DNA of 64,000 nt, from positions 1 through 64,000 of the forward strand of contig NZ_PYCN01000022.1 of NCBI RefSeq assembly GCF_003062295.1, given 5' to 3'. Numbering within the stretch: position 1 is the stretch's first letter; each line of letters starts with the position of its first letter. The notes under the pieces are model-generated. The model was not told the DNA's origin and ran no database searches. It saw only the letters and a list, made by a program, of their open reading frames with translations. Shown in pieces: positions 27,111 to 36,386 of the stretch. This DNA comes from Bradyrhizobium algeriense. Its GTDB lineage: Bacteria; Pseudomonadota; Alphaproteobacteria; Rhizobiales; Xanthobacteraceae. The translations under genes were made by a program, and so were the position numbers.

Positions 27111-28213
27111 GCGCCCTCCCGCCGCGAGATCGCGGGAGACGGTTCGGGCCTGATGGCGCGGCGGTCGTAGGCGTCGGTCAGATATCGCCGCAGCGGCGTT
27201 TCAAACGCGCGCAGTGAGACGATGCTCGCTAATGCAAGAACGACGATCGCCACCGGCGCAAGTATCAAGCGTTCATGCGGCGACAGCGAAAGCAGCCGCG
27301 ATCCGAAGGTAATGATGACGGTCGCAACCGGAATATGCAGCATGTAGCAGGAATAGGTCAGCGGCGACCAGCGATCGAAGCGGAGCCGCGACAGCAGTGT
27401 CTCGCGTCCCGCGCAATCGGCCTGGATGGCGAGCATTGCGATGGCATAGATCGCCAGCAGGGCAGTCATCGTCGGTAGCAGGGAGCCGAGCACGATAAAC
27501 GCCGCCAGCGATGCGGCCAGCACGCCGGGAGTTGCGGGCCAGCGGGCGATCCGGTCGCGGAACAGATAGCAGGCTATGCCGAGGTTGAAGGCAGGCAGCG
27601 CCCTGAAGGCGCCTCCCTGGTTGATCCAGTCGACCCACGGCGTCGTTCCTGCTGCCCATGCCCAAAGGGAGTTGGCGAGCGCGGTGATGACCACGAGCGC
27701 AATGACCGCCTCCTTGCGGCGCTGCGCGATCAACGCGACGGCCGGGAAAAGCAGATAGCAGAACATCTCGGCAGAGAGCGACCAGCTCGGGAAGTTGAAC
27801 GTCAGGCGCTCGCCGATGAAGGCGTGAAGCAGCAGGAACTGTGCGGGCAGGTCGGAAAGGGGGTAGCGGGCGGGGTTGTCGGTCCGGGCGGCGCCGAAAT
27901 GAAGCGCGCCGGCAAGCGCTATATAGAAAGCAAGCGTGGCGAGATGCAGTGGATAGATGCGGGCGAGGCGACGCCAGAGGAAGCGGCCGATCGATGCGGC
28001 GTCGTTGACGCGGCCGAAATACTGCCGGGTGATGACAAAGCCGGAGACGACAAAGAACAGGTCCACGAACAGGTTGAAATGCAAGGTGTGCGCGACCATG
28101 AATTGGCCGACGCCCGCGTCCTTGAAGTAATCGGAATAGTGAAGGATCACCACGGCGCCGGCCGCAATGATGCGCAACCCGTCCTGATGCCTTGTGGCGC
28201 TGGTGTCATGCAA
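27107..28213 (-). CDS. Acyltransferase 3 family membrane protein (OafA/YrhL-like)
   Basis: A 368-aa acyltransferase-3 protein with about ten membrane segments. The pattern GLRIIAAGAVVILHYSDYF, LFVDLFFVVSGFVITRQYF, RRLARIYPLHLATLAFY and FNFPSWSLSAEMFCYLLFP is the typical OafA/YrhL signature, including R-x-x-A-A..H and SLSAE. The start is TTG at 28213, preceded by a GGAG; no ATG exists near the family start. It is translationally coupled to the next acyltransferase and lies directly after a glycosyltransferase gene in the exopolysaccharide operon. Confidence 0.88.
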   Translation of the reverse strand: MHDTSATRHQDGLRIIAAGAVVILHYSDYFKDAGVGQFMVAHTLHFNLFVDLFFVVSGFVITRQYFGRVNDAASIGRFLWRRLARIYPLHLATLAFYIALAGALHFGAARTDNPARYPLSDLPAQFLLLHAFIGERLTFNFPSWSLSAEMFCYLLFPAVALIAQRRKEAVIALVVITALANSLWAWAAGTTPWVDWINQGGAFRALPAFNLGIACYLFRDRIARWPATPGVLAASLAAFIVLGSLLPTMTALLAIYAIAMLAIQADCAGRETLLSRLRFDRWSPLTYSCYMLHIPVATVIITFGSRLLSLSPHERLILAPVAIVVLALASIVSLRAFETPLRRYLTDAYDRRAIRPEPSPAISRREGA

Positions 28214-28254
28214 GGCGGCGGTACTCCGGACCTGAATTTCCTGGAACGCGAGTG

Positions 28255-29289
28255 TCAGGCGGCAAGGCTGGCGATCAGGCTGATGACCGTGTCGCGGTCG
28301 CCGCGCGCCAGATCGTTCCAGCGCGCCAGATTCCGTACCGCCAGCGCCACGTATCGGGCGCGCCAGTCTTCGTTCGACAGAGCAGCCGCGATCCGCGCCG
28401 CCGCGCCAGAAGGATCGGCGGGATCGACATGGATGCCGGACTCGCCGAGCACCTCGCGGAAAATGGCGGCATCGGGGGCGATGATCGGCAGGCCGGCGTA
28501 TTGCGCCTCCAGCAGCGGCAATCCCAGCCCTTCGTCATGCGAGGTGCAGATGAACAGGTCGGCGGCGTCAAGCAACTGATTGACCCGTTCAGCGGACTGA
28601 TATCCGTGCAGCGTGACGCCCGGTTGGCTCTCAAGCGCTAGCCAGTCGTCGCCCCATCCCGGTCTACCGACGATGTCCAGCGTTGCTTCCGGAAATCCCT
28701 GCATGCGCAACGCATCGAGGATTTTCGCCGCGGCTCTGAAATTCTTGCGCGGCTCCACCGTGCCCAGCGCGATCATCCGAAGCGGCTGCGGCTGTGCGCT
28801 GCGTTCGCCGCGTTGCCCGGGGTCGAGGCCGAACACGTTGCGGACCGAAGGCCGATAGAGCGTCACCTCGGCATCGGGCCGGCAATGCGCGGCAAGTTTG
28901 CGCCTTGTATCGCCGGAATTTGCCAGAAAGCGCGGGTAGTGGCGCAGCGCGAGCTTGAAGGGCCCGGCCATATAGAGCCGCGCCCGCATATTGAGCTCGG
29001 CGCGCCGCGTGATCAGAAAGTCATCGTGGATATAGGGCAGCACCCGCGATGCGAACGGCCGCAGCAGCGGACTGGGCGGAAAGCCGGGGCATAGCAGGAT
29101 GGAGGACGAAGCGGCGAGCCGCATCGGCAATCCCAGGGTCTGCGTCGTCACCATCTGGCGAAGACCCTGCGCCTTCACCGGCACGACATCGAGCGGCGCC
29201 AGCGCGGCCTCGGAGAACAGCTCGAGCGTGATGCGTTCGAGGCCAGTGACGTGACGTCCGAGATGGGTGTTGTCGACATAGATAGTCAT
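28255..29289 (-). CDS. Glycosyltransferase (GT1/GT4 type)
   Basis: A 344-aa GT-B glycosyltransferase. It starts MTIYVDNTHLGRHVTGLERI, has SILLCPGFPPSPLL and a middle MIALGTVEPRKNFRAAAKIL boundary segment. The donor-site EX7E-like region is LFICTSHDEGLGLPLLEAQYAGLP, followed by APDAAIFREVLGESGIHVDP. The arrangement is usual for mannosyl/rhamnosyl transferases of exopolysaccharide clusters; the exact sugar is not predictable. It lies 18 bases downstream of the polymerase-like gene. Confidence 0.9.
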   Translation of the reverse strand: MTIYVDNTHLGRHVTGLERITLELFSEAALAPLDVVPVKAQGLRQMVTTQTLGLPMRLAASSSILLCPGFPPSPLLRPFASRVLPYIHDDFLITRRAELNMRARLYMAGPFKLALRHYPRFLANSGDTRRKLAAHCRPDAEVTLYRPSVRNVFGLDPGQRGERSAQPQPLRMIALGTVEPRKNFRAAAKILDALRMQGFPEATLDIVGRPGWGDDWLALESQPGVTLHGYQSAERVNQLLDAADLFICTSHDEGLGLPLLEAQYAGLPIIAPDAAIFREVLGESGIHVDPADPSGAAARIAAALSNEDWRARYVALAVRNLARWNDLARGDRDTVISLIASLAA

Positions 29290-29307
29290 GCGAAAGGAGA
29301 TCCCGTG

Positions 29308-30603
29308 TTATGCCGGAACGGACCGGTAGCTGATGGATGGGCGGACTTGCGCGGGCGCGGCGCCGCGCCGCGGCTCGCGTGGCAGCAAGACCGAAATGAG
29401 GATCACGAACTGCGCGAGCTGAATGTTCTTCGACGAGAAGCTCACCGAACTGGCGGCGATGATGACGATCAGCAGCACGATCGCCCATGCCGCGGGGTTC
29501 GAGCGGCGCAGCAACTCGACGAAGAAACAGACCAGTCCGACCGTCATCAGGATGGTGTGGACGAGACCGAACTGGACGACGGAGGCAATCCAGAAGTTTT
29601 CGATGCCGTAGTTGAGGCCGAGCTGCGACTGGAGCGCATTCACCCGAACCGGGTTGGGGCCGAGGATCAGTTCATGCCAGTCGAAATGCGAGAGCAGGCT
29701 GAAGGTGGCATAGCGCGCCAGCGTGCTGCCCTTGTCGGACGAGAAGCGCAGCAGCATCTTGTCGAAAATGCCGAGGTCGAGCGCGGCGAAGACGATGGCG
29801 CCTGCGGCAAACAGCACGCAGATTGCCAGTATTGCCGCGGGAAGCGGCATTCGCCTTCCCCGCATCAGGCGGAACGCCTCAAAGACCCCGAGCAGCCCGA
29901 TCATCGCCAGCACGGTGACCAGCGACGTCCTGCCACCAAAGGCCATCAGCGATCCGAGGTTGAATGCGATCAGCGGCAGCCGCAGCAGGATCGGCGGACA
30001 AATCGCCGGACGGAGCACCAGCGCCAGAACATAGGCGCCGACAATGCCGGATGCCGTGAGCGGGTGGCCCAGCAGCGCCGCGGAGCGCCATTCGCCCGCC
30101 ACCACGACGTCGCCGAGCGTCAACGGGATCAGCCGATGGCCGGAGAAATACTCATAGTAGCCGATCACGACGTTCAGCAGGATGGTGAAATGAATGGCCC
30201 AGGCCAGCGGATGTTTTCGCGACGCTGACAGTTGCCACATCACCATCGCGATCAGGATCGGCAGCAGAAACGTGTCGATGATGACCGTGAACGGGCGTTC
30301 CAGCACGATTACCTGGATCAGCAGGAACAGCCAGCAGAGCAGATAGGCCAGCAGCAGCTTCGATTCGGAAAACATCCGGTTGATCTCGCCGACCGGGCCG
30401 CGGCTGCGCAGCAACAGCAGAGAGAATGCGAGCAAGCTGAAATAGGTTGCCGGGTGCAGTTTTTCGTAAAAATTGCCGCCTGCCGTCAGATAGTGGATTT
30501 TCCATTTGGTCAGAACGGAGGAGGAGAGCGTGAACGTTGCAATCACGGCCAGCAGCAACAGACCGGCTGCGATCCGTTCGATGAATGCGTCGGCATTCGC
30601 CAT
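29308..30603 (-). CDS. VpsF-family polysaccharide polymerase/O-antigen-ligase-like protein
   Basis: A 431-aa polytopic membrane protein with 10-12 helices, starting MANADAFIERIAAGLLLLAV. It has a large periplasmic loop including SSDKGSTLARYATFSLLSHFDWHELILGPNP and an LMAFGGRTSLVTVLAM segment, features of VpsF-type and Wzy/WaaL-type proteins. It probably polymerises the repeat units on the periplasmic side. The start at 30603 has no strong ribosome site, and an ATG ten codons upstream is an alternative. The gene follows the co-polymerase/kinase gene by about 100 bases. Confidence 0.82.
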   Translation of the reverse strand: MANADAFIERIAAGLLLLAVIATFTLSSSVLTKWKIHYLTAGGNFYEKLHPATYFSLLAFSLLLLRSRGPVGEINRMFSESKLLLAYLLCWLFLLIQVIVLERPFTVIIDTFLLPILIAMVMWQLSASRKHPLAWAIHFTILLNVVIGYYEYFSGHRLIPLTLGDVVVAGEWRSAALLGHPLTASGIVGAYVLALVLRPAICPPILLRLPLIAFNLGSLMAFGGRTSLVTVLAMIGLLGVFEAFRLMRGRRMPLPAAILAICVLFAAGAIVFAALDLGIFDKMLLRFSSDKGSTLARYATFSLLSHFDWHELILGPNPVRVNALQSQLGLNYGIENFWIASVVQFGLVHTILMTVGLVCFFVELLRRSNPAAWAIVLLIVIIAASSVSFSSKNIQLAQFVILISVLLPREPRRGAAPAQVRPSISYRSVPA

Positions 30604-30704
30604 GCGCCCATGCGTATAGGAAGCCGGCCGCATTGCCGGTGACGCAAGGGGGCGGCGATGCACCTGTGCGACGCCGGCCGGTCTGTGCAACGGTCCGCGC
30701 ATTC

Positions 30705-33020
30705 TCACCGCGCCGCTCCGGCATGGAGGCTGGCGGCGCCGTATGGCTTGAGATAGGCCGAGCTGCGGTAGTAGTCGTAGAACTGCAGGCGGCTGAGATC
30801 CACTCGTGTGAGCACCGTCCCCATGATCCGGTCGCTGACCGGGGACAGCAGGTCCATGGCGTGGGACAGCACTTCGCCGGGGGTCTGGTCCCATGCCAGC
30901 GCCAGGATGATGCGATCTGCGAGTTCGGCGAGCGCACGGCCATCGACCAAAGGCACCAGCGGAGGCGAGTCGACCACGATCAATTCGTAGCGGTGACGGA
31001 AGTGATCGAGAACGTCGACGATCCGGTCGGAGAACATCAACTCCGTGATGTATTCGACCTCCTTGATCCTGGTCGACGGCAGAATCGAAAGCCCGGTGCT
31101 GTGATCCACCAGAATGGCCTGTTCAGGCGCGGTCTGGCCGATCGCGACTTCGAGCAGTCCCGCGTCAGCGCGCGGACAGAGTGCGCGGGTCACTTGCGGG
31201 TTGCGGAGGTCGCCATCAATCAGGAGCGTTCGGATGCCGAGCATGGCCAGCGACTGCGCCAGGTTGATGGCCAGCGTGGTCTTGCCTTCGCTGTCGAGCG
31301 CGGAGGTGACCTGTACGACCTTTACCGGCTGTGATCGCATCGTCCGTTGCAGCGCGAGGCGAACGGCACGGATCGCTTCCGCGAAGAAGGTGCCGGGCTC
31401 GTCGATTGCGTAGCGCGTCAAGGGTGGCTGTAGCGGCGCCGGCAGCAACTTCGTGCTCTTCGGATCGTAGCGGCCGAGTTCGTTGCGTCCGCGCCGGGCG
31501 AGGCGGGCGAGCTCGCGCGCGCCGATTAATGGAACCGCCGCAAGCACGGGCACGCCCGATATGGCTTCGGCCTGTTCGAGCGTCTTGACGCGGCCGTCGA
31601 GATAGTCGGTGAGGAACGCCAGCACGCTGCCGGCGCCGAGCCCGAGCATCACGGCGAGACCCAGGATCAGCATCGTCTTGGGAGACGACGGCCTGATCGG
31701 AATGCTGGCCTTGGTCACGATCCGGGAATCCGGCATCTCCAGGCTCTCTTGCGCCGTCGTTTCCTTGGAGCGCGCTAGGTAGGATTCATACAGCGTGCGG
31801 TTGGCCTCGGCCTCGCGCTGCAGTTCGCGCAAGCGCACCTGCGCCTGCCCCGAGGAAGTGGACACGCCCTGAAGCTTGTCGAGGCTTTGCTGCAGCGATG
31901 TCTCGCGGGAACGCGCCACGTCGTAGTCGTGTTTGGTGCTCTCCAGTATCCGCCGGATTTCCTCGTTGATCAGTCTCTGGGTATCGCGCCGCTGCGCCCG
32001 CACATTGGCGACGAGGGGGTGACGCGCGCCGTATTTGCTCGACAAATCAGCTTCGTTCTTGGCGATGTCGGCATATTGCGTGCGCAGTTTGGTGATCATT
32101 TCCGAGGAAATGGCCGCGTTGATGCCGCCGGGATCGCCGCCGGATTTCGCGATGTCCTGGATCTGCTCATACTTGGCCCGCGCCTCCGCGGTTTGCGCGC
32201 GGGCGGCGATCAGCTTGCCGTTGAGGTCAGTGATCTGCTGGTCGTTGAGCGTGACGCCCTGCGACACCATCAAATTATTGGCGGAACGATAATCCTCGAC
32301 CGCCTTTTCGGAGGCGACAACCCTCAACTTCAACTCGTCGATCTGGCTGTTGAGCCAGGTGGCGGCAATGCGCGTCGCATCGTATTTGGCGCGTACCTGC
32401 TCGTTGAAGTACGCATCCGCAATCGCGTTGGCGATGGTCGCGGCCTTCTGCGGCGATTGCGAACTGACGGCGACGTCGACGAGGAAAGTGGTGCCCTGCC
32501 GCGTCACTTTCATCCGCTTCTGAAGGATATCGACCGATCGCGACCTGGCGGCGTCCTCCGGGCTGGCTCCGTCGCTCGGCCCGCTGCTGCGGAATAGCCC
32601 CTTGATGGGATCGAGCAGGCCGGGCTTCGGCGTGAATTCCTCGTCTTCGGTTAGCTTCAGCTTGTCAACGACGCGCGTCAGAATCGCGACCGACTGGATC
32701 AGCAGCGTCTGGCTTTCGATGGTCGCATCATCCGTGCCGAAATTTGACAGCACGGACTGGTTGGTCTCGACGACATTGGCACGGCGCGGATCGACCAGCA
32801 CGGTCGATGTCGCTGTATAGAGAGTGGTGGTGAACATCAAATAGGTCAGCGCCAGCCCGAGCAGCGCCAAGGCCGGCAGCGCCAGCAGCCGGTAGCGGCG
32901 GCGCAGGATGCGGCCCATCTCGCGCAAATCGACGGTCGGATACTGCCAGCTTTCCGCGGGGGGGCGGGTGACAGGCTCGTCGGGGATTACATAGGGCAGG
33001 TCAGAATTGCGCTGTAACAT
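30705..33020 (-). CDS. Wzz/Wzc-type polysaccharide co-polymerase with tyrosine autokinase domain
   Basis: A 771-aa inner-membrane protein. A cytoplasmic leader is followed by a membrane helix at about 44-64, a Wzz-type periplasmic domain with long coiled coil (about 200-430), a second helix (449-470), then a BY-kinase. The kinase has Walker A SALDSEGKTT at 573-582, Walker A' LLIDGDLRNP at 599-608 and Walker B LIVVDSPP at 680-687. The C-terminus carries a tyrosine cluster (Tyr748, 750, 751, 756, 760), the likely phosphorylation tail. The usual PGEGK of Walker A reads DSEGK, but the GKT core is kept. It controls chain length and export. It overlaps the upstream barrel gene by 20 bases. Confidence 0.92.
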   Translation of the reverse strand: MLQRNSDLPYVIPDEPVTRPPAESWQYPTVDLREMGRILRRRYRLLALPALALLGLALTYLMFTTTLYTATSTVLVDPRRANVVETNQSVLSNFGTDDATIESQTLLIQSVAILTRVVDKLKLTEDEEFTPKPGLLDPIKGLFRSSGPSDGASPEDAARSRSVDILQKRMKVTRQGTTFLVDVAVSSQSPQKAATIANAIADAYFNEQVRAKYDATRIAATWLNSQIDELKLRVVASEKAVEDYRSANNLMVSQGVTLNDQQITDLNGKLIAARAQTAEARAKYEQIQDIAKSGGDPGGINAAISSEMITKLRTQYADIAKNEADLSSKYGARHPLVANVRAQRRDTQRLINEEIRRILESTKHDYDVARSRETSLQQSLDKLQGVSTSSGQAQVRLRELQREAEANRTLYESYLARSKETTAQESLEMPDSRIVTKASIPIRPSSPKTMLILGLAVMLGLGAGSVLAFLTDYLDGRVKTLEQAEAISGVPVLAAVPLIGARELARLARRGRNELGRYDPKSTKLLPAPLQPPLTRYAIDEPGTFFAEAIRAVRLALQRTMRSQPVKVVQVTSALDSEGKTTLAINLAQSLAMLGIRTLLIDGDLRNPQVTRALCPRADAGLLEVAIGQTAPEQAILVDHSTGLSILPSTRIKEVEYITELMFSDRIVDVLDHFRHRYELIVVDSPPLVPLVDGRALAELADRIILALAWDQTPGEVLSHAMDLLSPVSDRIMGTVLTRVDLSRLQFYDYYRSSAYLKPYGAASLHAGAAR

Positions 33021-34428
33021 TCATTCCTACCAGGTGTTTATCGAAGGTGAAGACGGGAATGTCGCTGTCGCGCTTGGTGTAGCGGTAGTAGGCGGAAACG
33101 GCCGCGAAACGATTGACGAGGTATTTGACGCGGGTGTCTGATGTCAGCACGTTGTCCTTGCGGAGCTGACCGAAGAACTTGTCGTTCTCGTAACCGCCGG
33201 CGAGCGAGACGATGATGTTGCGCCGCAGCTCGTAATCGAGGCCGAGCTGCACCGCATTGGCGAGCACGCCGGTGACGCTGGTGTCGGTGGTCTGCGTGAC
33301 AAGCTGTTCGGCATTGAAGTGCACGTCGAGCAGGCGCGTCGGCCGCCATGTCAGCCGTGCGCGGTAGGAAGGGCCTTCGATGTTGCCGATCGACGGATCG
33401 TCGAAGCGCTGCTGAACATAGCCGGCGCCGAATTCGCCGGTCACCAGATTGCTTAAGCCGACCGTGATGCCGGTCAGCGCGCGATAGCCTTGCGAGTCCA
33501 GCGTATGGCCCGGCGTTCCCCTGAGGTCGCGCTGATTGCCTTCCACGCCACCGAACCAGCCGAGGGTGGAAGAGATCGCATAGTCGATCCGGCTGTGCAG
33601 CGCGTAGACCTGCCCATCGCGGGCGTCCTGGTTGATGACGGTGCCGTCCTGCGCGCGCGTCGATCCGTAGTCGTAGGAATCGGTGCGGAAGCCTACCGAT
33701 GTTGTCAGGCGGTTGAACTCCTTGCGCAGCGTGACATCGCCGGACATCAAATTGTATGGCGTCGGTGATATGGCGTTGGCGGGGGAAGTGAGCGTGCCGA
33801 CGCCTTCGTTCAGATGCGCGATCTGAAAGCTGCCGAGCAGCATCGTGTCGTTCGTGATGTCCAGCCAGCCATTGCCCTTCAGGCTGGCGTTGGTCTGGTT
33901 CAGGCTCGAAAACTGGTTATAGGTCGTCGACTGCGCGTCCAGTTTCAGGTCCAGGCCATGCCGTCCCCATAATGAGTGCGCACGCAGCGTCGGCTCGATC
34001 ACCGCCGCGATATCGGAGCGCGGCGCGGTGTTCGACGCAAAGACGTTGCTGTCGTAAAAAGTTCCGGCGGTCAGCGACGGGTTGAACATCCAGGAACCGG
34101 AGCGAATGCCGACGGGTTCATAGCCAGGCTGTTGTCGCTTCTTCACCGGCATGTCTTCGGGCGGGATCTCTTCGCGATTGTTCGGATCGGTCCGGTCCGG
34201 CAACGATGACGGTTCAAAGATCTTCTGTGCGTTCCAGGGGGAGGCGAATTCTCCGCTGGTCCATGGAATGGCCTGGGCATTCGCCGACGATCCAAGACCG
34301 AGCAGGATGACAGCCGCCGGGGCGGGCAACAGGCTGAAGCGGCATCGGCCGGGCACGCGTATGGAGCGGAGCCGTTCTCCGCTTCCTTCGGATGCATCCA
34401 GCGATGCAAGTGTTAACTCGAGTCCCAT
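33001..34428 (-). CDS. Outer-membrane beta-barrel protein (BBP2/VpsM family)
   Basis: A 475-aa exported protein. The signal peptide ends near GLGSSANA-QAIP. The mature part is an alternating-pattern beta barrel beginning NPSLTAGTFYDSNVFASNTA, a hallmark of the putative beta-barrel porin 2/VpsM family, and ending with the aromatic LVGMNVTAQF. These proteins accompany VpsF-type exopolysaccharide clusters and probably help pass or anchor polymer at the outer membrane. The ATG at 34428 follows AAGGGAT at proper spacing. The gene is 295 bases downstream of the Wza-like gene. Confidence 0.87.
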   Translation of the reverse strand: MGLELTLASLDASEGSGERLRSIRVPGRCRFSLLPAPAAVILLGLGSSANAQAIPWTSGEFASPWNAQKIFEPSSLPDRTDPNNREEIPPEDMPVKKRQQPGYEPVGIRSGSWMFNPSLTAGTFYDSNVFASNTAPRSDIAAVIEPTLRAHSLWGRHGLDLKLDAQSTTYNQFSSLNQTNASLKGNGWLDITNDTMLLGSFQIAHLNEGVGTLTSPANAISPTPYNLMSGDVTLRKEFNRLTTSVGFRTDSYDYGSTRAQDGTVINQDARDGQVYALHSRIDYAISSTLGWFGGVEGNQRDLRGTPGHTLDSQGYRALTGITVGLSNLVTGEFGAGYVQQRFDDPSIGNIEGPSYRARLTWRPTRLLDVHFNAEQLVTQTTDTSVTGVLANAVQLGLDYELRRNIIVSLAGGYENDKFFGQLRKDNVLTSDTRVKYLVNRFAAVSAYYRYTKRDSDIPVFTFDKHLVGMNVTAQF

Positions 34429-34652
34429 CACCGATCCCTTGCGGGAACACGAAGGCGGCGAACACTTAACGGGCGAAGCCCATCGCTCAGAAAATGATCG
34501 TCGACTGCGCATAAGAAAGGCATGCCTCATACTCGGTACGCGGGCGCAAGGTTTTGAATTGTGAGATTGAAGTGATGCGCTCGCTTGCAACGCGCCTTGC
34601 CGGAAAAAGTTTTCCTCGCGCCGCAAAAATATTTCGCAATGCAAAACGCTTG

Positions 34653-34680
34653 TGACGACAACGCAACACACACGTCGTCA
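34653..34680. promoter_or_regulatory. Dyad-symmetric site upstream of the barrel/co-polymerase genes
   Basis: A perfect 7-bp inverted repeat (tgacgac at 34653-34659, gtcgtca at 34674-34680) with a 14-base spacer lies in the 295-base spacer ahead of the beta-barrel gene. The surrounding DNA is AT-richer than its neighbourhood. It could be a regulator site or an mRNA hairpin in the leader between wza-like and barrel genes. Confidence 0.3.
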
Positions 34681-34723
34681 TCGGCACGCAAGCGGCATGC
34701 ATCTCATCTACGGTTCCGCGACG

Positions 34724-35311
34724 CTAGAAGTAGCGTTCCGGAATCCGAATGTTGTCGCCCGGGAAAACCGGAACAGGAGCATTGAGAGGCAAGATCTCTT
34801 CCGTACCGGCGCCTGAGCGGCGCAGAAAGACCTTGTTCTCATTGGCCCGGTACGTGAACCCGCCGGCGCTTGCGACCGCGTCCATCACCGTCAACCCATG
34901 ACGATACGGGTATTCGCCGCTCTTCTTCACTTCGCCGAGGATGTAGTACGGGCGATACTGCGCGATCTCGACGTTCACGCGCGGATCGCGCACGATTCCC
35001 TTTGCAAGCGCGGATGCGATCGATTTCTCGAGTTGCCGCGTCGTGGCGCCCGCAGCCTTTATATGGCCCGCGAGTGGAATCGAGACCTGACCGGTGTTGT
35101 CGATCTCATACTCGCCGGTGATGTCGCTCTCGCCGTAGACCTTCAGCCTGATTCGGTCGTTCGGGCCAAGGATGTAACTTTCCGCAGACGCTGCGGATGG
35201 TGGCGTCTGTGCTGAAGCATGAACCGAAAGGCCGGCACTGATGCCGGCGATCGCAAAGACGAAAAGAAGTAAGTGAAGCGTCAGGCCAGCGCTGGGCGAC
35301 CGTTGCTGCAT
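34724..35311 (-). CDS. Polysaccharide export protein (Wza-like, SLBB)
   Basis: A 195-aa exported protein. The signal peptide ends about SVHASA-QTPP. The Poly_export domain reads SYILGPNDRIRLKVYGESDI followed by EYEIDNTGQVSIPLAGHI. One SLBB domain follows with YYILGEVKKSGEYPYRHGLT. Unlike E. coli Wza it is short and has no lipobox cysteine, so it is probably not a lipoprotein; this is common in rhizobial ExoF-type proteins. It is the first gene of the leftward exopolysaccharide assembly operon. The ATG is preceded by a GGAG at slightly long spacing. Confidence 0.9.
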   Translation of the reverse strand: MQQRSPSAGLTLHLLLFVFAIAGISAGLSVHASAQTPPSAASAESYILGPNDRIRLKVYGESDITGEYEIDNTGQVSIPLAGHIKAAGATTRQLEKSIASALAKGIVRDPRVNVEIAQYRPYYILGEVKKSGEYPYRHGLTVMDAVASAGGFTYRANENKVFLRRSGAGTEEILPLNAPVPVFPGDNIRIPERYF

Positions 35312-35439
35312 GGCTGCATCTCCGTGAATGCACGTACAGCCGTCGATCATTGAGAAGAAAACACGGCAAAAAAATGTGAAGCGGGAGTTCCATCTGCTGA
35401 AAGATGCGCGCACTGCAATCACAAGTCGTTGCATCCGTG

Positions 35440-36174
35440 TCACAAGAACAGGATCGTCGATCCTTCGATCGCAATGCAGGTCAGGGTTCCCGTTCGCCAT
35501 GCAGCGGTGTCGATATTGATCCGGTTGGAACGGATGTCGGGATGCGGCACCGGCGTATGGCCGTGCACAACGAATCGTTCGTGGTTCCGCGTGCAGTCGA
35601 GAAACTCATCTCGAATCCAGATCAGATCGTTGGGATCCTGATCATCGAGTGGAACGTCCGGACGAATGCCGGCGTGAACGAACAGAAAATCTCCGCAGCT
35701 GAACTGGTTACGCAGGCACTGCATGACCAATTCGTGTTCACGCGGGAACGCATCGAGAAAGCGGCGATGCAGATCGTTCGCCGTCTCGGTTCCGTTGCGC
35801 AGCTCGACACCATAGGACGCAAGCGTCTGCATGCCGCCCAGTTGCTGCCAATATTGCAGGATAGCCGGATCCTGAAGGAATCCTTCCATCACAGCCTCGT
35901 GGTTGCCGCGCAGGCACACCGCGCGATTGGCGACGAGTCGAACAGCGAGCAAATCCATCACCGTCCTGGAGTGCGGTCCGCGGTCGATGTAGTCGCCGAG
36001 ATAGACCTCTACCGTATGCGCGACCGGTCGGCGCCGGATGTCGTCATCGATGCGCGCCGTGATTTCGCTCAGCAGGTCGGCCCGGCCGTGGATGTCACCG
36101 ACCGCATAGATGCGTGTAGCGGCGGGCGCCGAAGCGTTAACGGAGCGCGAGGGTGCCGCGGACATCTGGTGCAT
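35440..36174 (-). CDS. Calcineurin-like metallophosphoesterase (Ser/Thr phosphatase type)
   Basis: A 244-aa PPP-family phosphoesterase. It has all three signatures, GDIHG (after IYAVGD), LGDYIDRGP and LRGNHEAVM, plus the later FVHAGIRPDV and VVHGHTPV metal histidines. It is cytoplasmic with no signal peptide. Its placement 128 bases upstream of the export/kinase operon makes a role in reversing or balancing phosphorylation tempting, but BY-kinase substrates are tyrosine-phosphorylated and the link is speculative. Confidence 0.9.
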   Translation of the reverse strand: MHQMSAAPSRSVNASAPAATRIYAVGDIHGRADLLSEITARIDDDIRRRPVAHTVEVYLGDYIDRGPHSRTVMDLLAVRLVANRAVCLRGNHEAVMEGFLQDPAILQYWQQLGGMQTLASYGVELRNGTETANDLHRRFLDAFPREHELVMQCLRNQFSCGDFLFVHAGIRPDVPLDDQDPNDLIWIRDEFLDCTRNHERFVVHGHTPVPHPDIRSNRINIDTAAWRTGTLTCIAIEGSTILFL

Positions 36175-36242
36175 GGTGTGCGATGTCGATCATGGAACCG
36201 GGTGGCGGTCAATCCATCACGCAGCACGCCGAGACGAGGTGT

Positions 36243-36386
36243 CTAGAAAAAGAGCAGAGCGATCAGGATAACGATCGCCACCCACGCTATCACATTCCCG
36301 ATGATGATTCGGTTCCTGAGCTTGCGGTCAGGCAGCGCTCTGTCGTGCGGAACCAGCGCGCGGCTGTGCAGACGTTCGGCCATCAT
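36243..36386 (-). CDS. Small single-span membrane protein
   Basis: A 47-aa protein MMAERLHSRALVPHDRALPD followed by RKLRNRIIIGNVIAWVAIVI and LIALLFF. The positively charged N-terminal half precedes one membrane helix, predicting an N-in topology. A GGAGG sits 5 bases before the double ATG, which makes this short gene credible. No known family is recognised. It lies 68 bases upstream of the phosphoesterase gene on the same strand and may be co-transcribed with it. Confidence 0.6.
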   Translation of the reverse strand: MMAERLHSRALVPHDRALPDRKLRNRIIIGNVIAWVAIVILIALLFF

